Source: Motiliproteus sp963974645 (lineage in GTDB: Bacteria; Pseudomonadota; Gammaproteobacteria; Pseudomonadales; Balneatricaceae). From it: a DNA stretch of 9,826 nt. Made by a program: the position numbers and the translations under genes. The first letter of the stretch is position 1, and every line of letters begins with the position of its first letter. Below are positions 5,082-9,826 of this stretch, piece after piece. The stretch covers positions 1-9,826 of the forward strand of contig CAXBEA010000120.1 of assembly GCA_963974645.1 (NCBI GenBank). Reading direction: 5' to 3'. The notes under the pieces are model-generated. The model was given only the letters and a program-made list of their open reading frames with translations, had not been told where the DNA came from and did not search any database.

Positions 5082-6482
5082 ATGTCAGAAACAGGTAAAC
5101 GGAAAAAACGCTTTAGACGGACCGGCGAGGAGTTTAACGCCCCCTGGGAGCGCTCTTTTGACCGGGTATTAACCCCGCTGGATAAATTCATCCATCGCCA
5201 GACCACCAGCGGTCTGTTATTGATGCTCTGCGCCCTGGTCGCCTTAGCTATAGCCAACAGCCCCTGGGCTGCAAGCTACACCCATCTGATCCACACCCCT
5301 CTCTCGGTGGGCGCCGGGAGCTGGTCGATAGAGAAATCACTGCAGCACTGGATCAATGATGGTCTGATGGCGCTGTTCTTCTTTATTGTCGGTCTTGAAT
5401 TAAAACGAGAAATTCTGGTTGGCGAACTGTCTGAACTTAAACATGCGGCCCTGCCCATCGTCGCCGCTGTCGGCGGCATGCTAGCGCCTGCGCTGGTATT
5501 TATCGCCTTCAATGACAATGAGACCGCCCTGCGTGGCTGGGGTATCCCGATGGCGACCGATATCGCCTTCGCCATCGGTGTACTGGTACTGCTGGGCGAC
5601 CGCATTCCCAAAGCGCTGATCACCTTCCTGATCGCCTTGGCAATCGCCGATGACTTGGGCGCAGTACTGGTCATAGCACTGTTCTATACCGAACAGATCA
5701 ATGGGGTAGCCCTGGCGTGGGCAATCGGTTTATTTGGGGTGTTGATCACATTCAACCGCGGCGGTGTACGCCACTCTGTACCCTACTTCCTGGTAGCAAT
5801 ATTAATGTGGATGGCGATGCTCACGTCCGGTGTACATGCCACAGTTGCAGGGGTATTGACCGCCTTTACTATTCCCGCATTTCCAAAATACGATCCGCAG
5901 CGGTTTTCTCTCTCGGTGCGCACTATGCTAAGTCGGTTTGATGCGGCCTATGACCGCGATGCCGACATCCTCACCAATGACGAGCTACGCAGCCTGACCG
6001 CCTCCCTCGAAGAAGGTGTCGCCCTGGTGCAGGCGCCGTTGCAACGGCTAGAGGATCAGTTTCACCTGCCGGTAGCACTGTTGGTGATACCCATCTTTGC
6101 CCTAGCCAATGCCGGCGTCCCTCTGGGAATCGACACATTGGGGGAAGCATTTCAACATTCGGTGACGCAGGGGGTTATCGCAGGACTGCTACTGGGCAAG
6201 GTGATAGGTATCTTCGGATTTAGCTGGCTGGCGATTAAATTAGGTATCGGCATCTTGCCAGAGGGAACCCGACTAGCGCATATTGCGGGGGTCGGGCTCT
6301 TGGGCGGAATCGGTTTTACGATGGCGATTTTTATCGGTGATCTGGCATACTTGCATCAGCCTCAACTCCAGGTACTGGCGAAGACAGGCGTACTCAGCGC
6401 GTCACTGCTGGCCGGCATTCTTGGCACCAGCTGGTTGTGGTGGTGTGCACGCCAAGATGCCAAACAGGCAGCAAAAAACTAG
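5082..6482 (+). CDS. nhaA: Na+/H+ antiporter NhaA
   Basis: Inner-membrane sodium/proton antiporter that expels Na+ (and Li+) in exchange for protons. Family hallmarks are present: MATDIAFAIG (157-166), with D160 matching E. coli D133; IADDLGAVLVIALFYT (188-203), with D190-D191 matching the ion-binding pair D163-D164; SGVHATVAGV (249-258); and LLGK (370-373), with K373 matching K300. The C-terminal block LLGGIGFTMAIFIGDLAY (406-423) is also conserved. At 466 aa it is longer than E. coli NhaA (388). The extra length is a basic hydrophilic N-terminus (about 1-30) and a charged insert at about 270-325 (with RFDAAYDRDADILTNDELRS) between two membrane segments. The ATG has only a weak GAGA (5073-5076) upstream. 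A cation/proton antiporter follows 54 nt downstream, probably in the same transcript. Confidence 0.95.
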   Translation: MSETGKRKKRFRRTGEEFNAPWERSFDRVLTPLDKFIHRQTTSGLLLMLCALVALAIANSPWAASYTHLIHTPLSVGAGSWSIEKSLQHWINDGLMALFFFIVGLELKREILVGELSELKHAALPIVAAVGGMLAPALVFIAFNDNETALRGWGIPMATDIAFAIGVLVLLGDRIPKALITFLIALAIADDLGAVLVIALFYTEQINGVALAWAIGLFGVLITFNRGGVRHSVPYFLVAILMWMAMLTSGVHATVAGVLTAFTIPAFPKYDPQRFSLSVRTMLSRFDAAYDRDADILTNDELRSLTASLEEGVALVQAPLQRLEDQFHLPVALLVIPIFALANAGVPLGIDTLGEAFQHSVTQGVIAGLLLGKVIGIFGFSWLAIKLGIGILPEGTRLAHIAGVGLLGGIGFTMAIFIGDLAYLHQPQLQVLAKTGVLSASLLAGILGTSWLWWCARQDAKQAAKN

Positions 6483-6536
6483 GTAGGCTCACTGAGACCT
6501 GAAATATTGTTACTTAGACTAGCAGGACAGTAAACG

Positions 6537-8207
6537 ATGGATCCGCTGTGGATTTTAGTTGCCTTTGGAATGGGTTTTTTGGCGCAGCAACTACGCCTTC
6601 CGCCTCTGGTCGGCTTTCTGGGCGCAGGTTTCGCCCTCCATGCACTGGGCGCAGAAGGGGGCCCTCTGCTACAGCAACTAGCCGATCTTGGGGTGACCCT
6701 GCTGCTGTTTACCATTGGACTCAAGCTACGTCCACGCAGCCTGTTTGCGATTGAAGTATGGGGCAGTGCTGCTGCGCATATGACCCTCAGTGTATTGTTT
6801 GTGGCAGGCTTGTTCTTGCTACTTGGAGTGGCAGGGCTAGGGATATTCGCCCTACTGGATTGGCAGGCTGCTGCGGTGATCGGATTTGCCCTCAGTTTTA
6901 GCAGCACCGTTTTCGCGATTAAAATTCTCGAAGAGCGCGCCGAACTGAAGAGCCGTCACGGCCAAATCGCTATCGGCATCCTAATCATTCAGGACATTTT
7001 CGCGGTCGTATTCCTGACTCTGGCTACCGATAAGACGCCAACTCTATGGGCTGTTGCACTGCTAGCGCTACCACTGATCAGGCCGTTGCTTGGCGCGCTG
7101 CTGGTTCGCAGTGGCCACGGCGAAATACAGGTACTTTATGGTTTGGTAGTCGCGGTTTGTGCCAGCGCCCTGTTCGAACTGGTCGGGATGAAAGGAGATT
7201 TGGGCGCGCTGATTGTCGGCGCCCTCCTCAGCAGCCACTCGAAGTCGACCGAACTAGCACGCTCACTGCTAAGCTTTAAAGACCTGCTATTACTAGGATT
7301 CTTCCTCTCTATCGGCATCAACGCGCTGCCGAGTTTGACCGATCTTACGGTAGCCGTTGGCCTAGTCGTGCTATTACTACCGATTCAAGCGCTGCTGTTT
7401 CATGCGCTATTAGCCAGCTTTAAACTCAAAGCGCGTACTGCATTTTTGAGTTCCTTAAGTTTAGCCAACTACAGTGAGTTCGGTCTAATTGTCACCGCAG
7501 TTGGCGTCTCTGCGGGCTGGGTCGACTCGCAGTGGCTGATGATTATGGCGCTAGCGCTGGCGATCAGCTTTGTCTTTGCCGCCATTCTTAATACCAACGC
7601 GCACAGCTTTTACGCGTCTGCCGAAGCCTATCTACGTCCCTACCAAACCCTTTCGTTGCGAGCGGAAGATCAGCCGATCGATCTAGGTGGCGCCGAAGTA
7701 CTTATAATGGGGGTTGGCCGGGTCGGCTGCGGAGCCTTGGGTGCTATGCACGAGGCCTATGGCGGTCGCGTCTGCGGTATAGATTCGGATACGCTTCAGG
7801 TCAGTCGGCACCAAGAGGCCGGACGCAACGTTATTCTGGGCGATGCCGAAGATGCTGATTTCTGGGAGGGCGTGGACGCGACCCAACTCCGCTTAGTCAT
7901 GCTGACCTTGCCGAACATAGGAGATATGTTGCAAGCAGTAACCCGATTAAGAGCGATCGGCTATAAGGGCCCTATTACTGCGGTTGCTAAACACGAGGAC
8001 GAACTCAAGCAGTTGGAATTGGTCGGGGTTCGAGCGGCGTTTAATTTTTATGCCGAGGCCGGTACCGGATTTGCAGCGCATGTGTTGCACAATTTACCCT
8101 TAGAGAAAAAGGAGGGCACTGAACAAAAAACAGGGCAAACAGTCCACGGGGAAGAAGCTACAAACACTGAGCACGCCAGGAAACAGCTTGAACCTTCACT
8201 CTCTTAA
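6537..8207 (+). CDS. CPA2-type monovalent cation/proton antiporter with C-terminal RCK (TrkA-N) domain
   Basis: A 556-aa membrane protein of the KefB/KefC/YbaL type (CPA2), probably exchanging K+ or Na+ for H+. The first 355 residues form a hydrophobic antiporter domain with DLGVTLLLFTIGLKLRPR (50-67), SSTVFAIKILEER (122-134), and IIQDIFAVV (150-158) with the conserved Q152-D153 pair. Residues about 386-515 form a nucleotide-binding RCK_N domain: GVGRVG (392-397) is the GxGxxG loop, and D416 in GIDSD is the acidic residue expected at the end of the second strand, which favours NAD(H). The last roughly 35 residues are hydrophilic and look disordered. The ATG has AGGA in AGCAGGACAG upstream (spacing about 9). 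Proximity to nhaA suggests a joint role in Na+/K+/pH balance. Glutathione regulation as in KefC cannot be claimed from this sequence. Confidence 0.87.
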   Translation: MDPLWILVAFGMGFLAQQLRLPPLVGFLGAGFALHALGAEGGPLLQQLADLGVTLLLFTIGLKLRPRSLFAIEVWGSAAAHMTLSVLFVAGLFLLLGVAGLGIFALLDWQAAAVIGFALSFSSTVFAIKILEERAELKSRHGQIAIGILIIQDIFAVVFLTLATDKTPTLWAVALLALPLIRPLLGALLVRSGHGEIQVLYGLVVAVCASALFELVGMKGDLGALIVGALLSSHSKSTELARSLLSFKDLLLLGFFLSIGINALPSLTDLTVAVGLVVLLLPIQALLFHALLASFKLKARTAFLSSLSLANYSEFGLIVTAVGVSAGWVDSQWLMIMALALAISFVFAAILNTNAHSFYASAEAYLRPYQTLSLRAEDQPIDLGGAEVLIMGVGRVGCGALGAMHEAYGGRVCGIDSDTLQVSRHQEAGRNVILGDAEDADFWEGVDATQLRLVMLTLPNIGDMLQAVTRLRAIGYKGPITAVAKHEDELKQLELVGVRAAFNFYAEAGTGFAAHVLHNLPLEKKEGTEQKTGQTVHGEEATNTEHARKQLEPSLS

Positions 8208-8234
8208 ATGGATTCACTCCTGAATATCCGCTCT

Positions 8235-8279
8235 AGCAGCACTCGCAACCAAGCCTAGTAATCAACCGCGAGTGCTGCT
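8235..8279. terminator. 12-bp perfect inverted repeat, possible terminator after the antiporter
   Basis: AGCAGCACTCGC (8235-8246) is the exact reverse complement of GCGAGTGCTGCT (8268-8279), separated by 21 nt. It begins 27 bp after the antiporter stop, a normal place for a transcription end. The 3' side reads TTGCACAAAAAC, with only a short T-stretch, and the loop is long for an intrinsic terminator. The stem is GC-rich and stable. A protein-binding palindrome is an alternative. Confidence 0.5.
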
Positions 8280-8471
8280 TTGCACAAAAACAGGTCCCCG
8301 CCCAGCTTCCGAGCATGCATCGGCACCAAAACCATGCACCCGGATCGTTATAAACCCCGCCAAACACCGCTAAACCTATTGATAGCTCTGGACAAAAAAG
8401 ATACTCATCACTTCTGGCATAACCCCTGCATTAGCCTCTGTAACAAATTTTAATGCTACGAGGCAATCCCT
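8280..8471 (+). promoter_or_regulatory. Leader and presumed promoter region of the narK-like gene
   Basis: This A-rich region lies between the hairpin and the transporter gene. Candidate elements are a TTGATA -35-like hexamer (8379-8384) and a single TACTCAT (8402-8408) that fits the NarL heptamer consensus TACYYMT. TTGAT at 8379-8383 would be half of an FNR box, but the second half (ATCAA at the correct spacing) is missing, and no good -10 lies at proper spacing from TTGATA. The Shine-Dalgarno CGAGG at 8459-8463 is 8 nt before the ATG and is convincing. Confidence 0.3.
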
Positions 8472-9826
8472 ATGAACAGCAAACCCGAGCGCTTCAACCT
8501 GCTCGCTTTCAGCGGCAAGATGAAGATCCTGCATATGAGTTGGGTGGCTTTTTTTATCACCTTCTTTGTCTGGTTTAACCACGCCCCGCTGATGGGCGTA
8601 ATCGCCGAATCCCTGGGGCTGACCCGCGCCGAGATCAAGACCCTGCTGATTCTCAACGTGGCGCTAACTATCCCCGCCCGAGTATTGATCGGCATGCTGA
8701 CCGACAAATATGGCCCTCGGATTACCTACTCGGCAATTCTATTTATCTCTGCCTTTCCCTGCTTTATGTTCGCCATGGCTGACAGCTTCGAGCAGGCGGC
8801 CATCTCCCGTTTCTTGCTGGGCTTTGTCGGTGCCGGCTTTGTGGTCGGTATTCGTATGGTCAGCGAGTGGTTCCCCGCGAACGAACTAGGTACCGCCGAA
8901 GGGATCTACGGTGGCTGGGGCAATTTTGGTTCTGCGGCTGCGGCGATGTTGCTACCCACGCTGGCGCTGCTGTTCGGTGGTGAAGACGGCTGGCGCTATG
9001 CGGTCGGACTGACCGGCGCGATCAGCCTGGTGTTCAGCTTTATCTGGTACCAGAACGTCTCCGACACCCCCAAAGGATCGACCTACTTTAAACCCAAACA
9101 GATCGGTGGTCTGGAAGTCACCAGCACCGGCGACTTCTTCTTTTTATTAGTGATGAAGGTACCTATGTACGCAGCCCTGGCGCTGCTGACCTGGAAGCTC
9201 TCTCCGGAAGGCGTTTCGACTCTGAGCCAAACCGTCGCCACCCTGATTTATGCAGGTCTAGCTCTGCTGTATGTCTATGACTGCTACAAAGCCTACAACA
9301 TCAACAAGAACCTGTTTGTCGAAGAAGTTCCCGAGATCCATCGCTACAAGTTCAAGCAGGTCGCAGTGCTCAATGTGCTCTACTTTGCCACCTTCGGTTC
9401 CGAGCTCGCTGTGGTCTCGATGCTGCCGCTGTTCTTCGCCGATGTGTTCGAGTTGGATATGGTTTACGCCGGCCTGCTGGCATCGGCCTACGCCTTTATG
9501 AACCTGGTGTCTCGTCCCGGTGGCGGCTGGTTGAGCGATCGCTTCGGCCGCAAGAGCACCCTGCTGGTACTGACCGCAGGTCTGGCCAGCGGCTACGCGC
9601 TGATGGCGATGATCGACAGCTCTTGGCCGCTGTTCCTGGCCGTTGCCGGTGCTATGGCCTGCTCGTTCTTCGTCCAGGCCGGTGAGGGTGCGGTATTCGC
9701 AGCCGTACCGCTGATCAAACGCCGCCTGACCGGTCAGATTGCAGGCATGACCGGTGCTTACGGTAACGTCGGCGCCGTCGTCTACTTGACCGTGCTCTCG
9801 CTCGTCGATTACACCACCTTCTTTAT
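8472..9826 (+). CDS. narK: NarK-type nitrate/nitrite transporter (MFS), 3' end beyond the window
   Basis: Major facilitator superfamily transporter of the nitrate/nitrite porter family, acting in the inner membrane. The frame is open from the ATG at 8472 to the last base (451 codons plus two bases), so the C-terminus is cut off by the window edge. Visible signatures are the first nitrate signature YGGWGNFGSAAAAML (146-160), the second GAYGNVGAVVYL (428-439), the MFS loop GMLTDKYGPR (74-83), and RPGGGWLSDRFGRKS (348-362) in the second half. R70 (in IPARVLIG) and R348 (in NLVSRPGGG) probably correspond to the substrate-binding arginines R89 and R305 of E. coli NarK. A hydrophilic central loop lies at about 270-295. 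The start has CGAGG 8 nt upstream. Its G+C-rich, strongly biased codon use suggests good expression. Nitrate reductase genes may follow outside the window; that is an expectation only. Confidence 0.92.
   Translation, partial: MNSKPERFNLLAFSGKMKILHMSWVAFFITFFVWFNHAPLMGVIAESLGLTRAEIKTLLILNVALTIPARVLIGMLTDKYGPRITYSAILFISAFPCFMFAMADSFEQAAISRFLLGFVGAGFVVGIRMVSEWFPANELGTAEGIYGGWGNFGSAAAAMLLPTLALLFGGEDGWRYAVGLTGAISLVFSFIWYQNVSDTPKGSTYFKPKQIGGLEVTSTGDFFFLLVMKVPMYAALALLTWKLSPEGVSTLSQTVATLIYAGLALLYVYDCYKAYNINKNLFVEEVPEIHRYKFKQVAVLNVLYFATFGSELAVVSMLPLFFADVFELDMVYAGLLASAYAFMNLVSRPGGGWLSDRFGRKSTLLVLTAGLASGYALMAMIDSSWPLFLAVAGAMACSFFVQAGEGAVFAAVPLIKRRLTGQIAGMTGAYGNVGAVVYLTVLSLVDYTTFF

Noticed and set aside
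8379..8392. Possible FNR box upstream of narK (TTGAT half-site)
   Set aside because: The matching half-site ATCAA is absent at the required 4-nt spacing (the sequence there is CTGGA), so anaerobic control by FNR cannot be claimed from this site.
8456..8707. Minus-strand open frames opposite the narK start
   Set aside because: They overlap a convincing MFS gene with a good ribosome binding site; they are antisense shadows.
9271..9501. 76-codon plus-strand frame rich in Ser, Thr and Cys
   Set aside because: It is an out-of-frame reading of the narK-like gene, whose own frame is open throughout.

Overview
The window reads as chromosomal DNA of a gammaproteobacterium. The RimK homologue is collinear with Escherichia coli RimK through its catalytic core, and ZntB, NhaA, a DUF2489 protein and a NarK-type nitrate transporter all look gammaproteobacterial. 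A long NhaA next to a second cation/proton antiporter would suit a marine or saline habitat, but that is an inference and the genus cannot be named from this sequence. I see no rRNA, tRNA, CRISPR array, insertion sequence or phage gene.

Layout. (1) 37-1008, plus strand: the zinc transporter gene zntB. (2) 1019-1945, minus strand: two small genes for membrane-anchored proteins, convergent with zntB. One is a DUF2489 protein and the other is unrecognised. The gap between them holds a 16-bp tandem repeat that copies the end of the DUF2489 gene. (3) 1946-2455: a 510-bp divergent intergenic region with no convincing gene. It holds several inverted repeats, the best being a perfect 18-bp hairpin with a 9-nt loop. 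(4) 2456-4959, plus strand: a three-gene cluster of a RimB-like retropepsin-type protease, the glutamate ligase RimK, and a zinc carboxypeptidase-like protein of the AstE/aspartoacylase family. The last two genes are only 3 nt apart. (5) 5082-8207, plus strand: nhaA and a monovalent cation/proton antiporter with a C-terminal nucleotide-binding domain, 54 nt apart. (6) 8472 to the window edge, plus strand: a NarK-type nitrate/nitrite transporter cut off by the window end, preceded by a hairpin-bearing gap.

How the genes may work together. RimK adds glutamate residues to ribosomal protein S6 in E. coli and Pseudomonas. A protease and an amide-cleaving metallo-hydrolase beside it suggest a modification cluster with one writer and one or two erasers or processors. 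The antiporter pair would together handle Na+, K+ and pH homeostasis. The nitrate transporter suggests nitrate respiration or assimilation genes beyond the right edge.

The two most unusual items are the rim cluster with its third, AstE-like member, and the unexplained repeats in non-coding DNA at 1423-1487 and 2165-2250. No wholly new system is demonstrated here.
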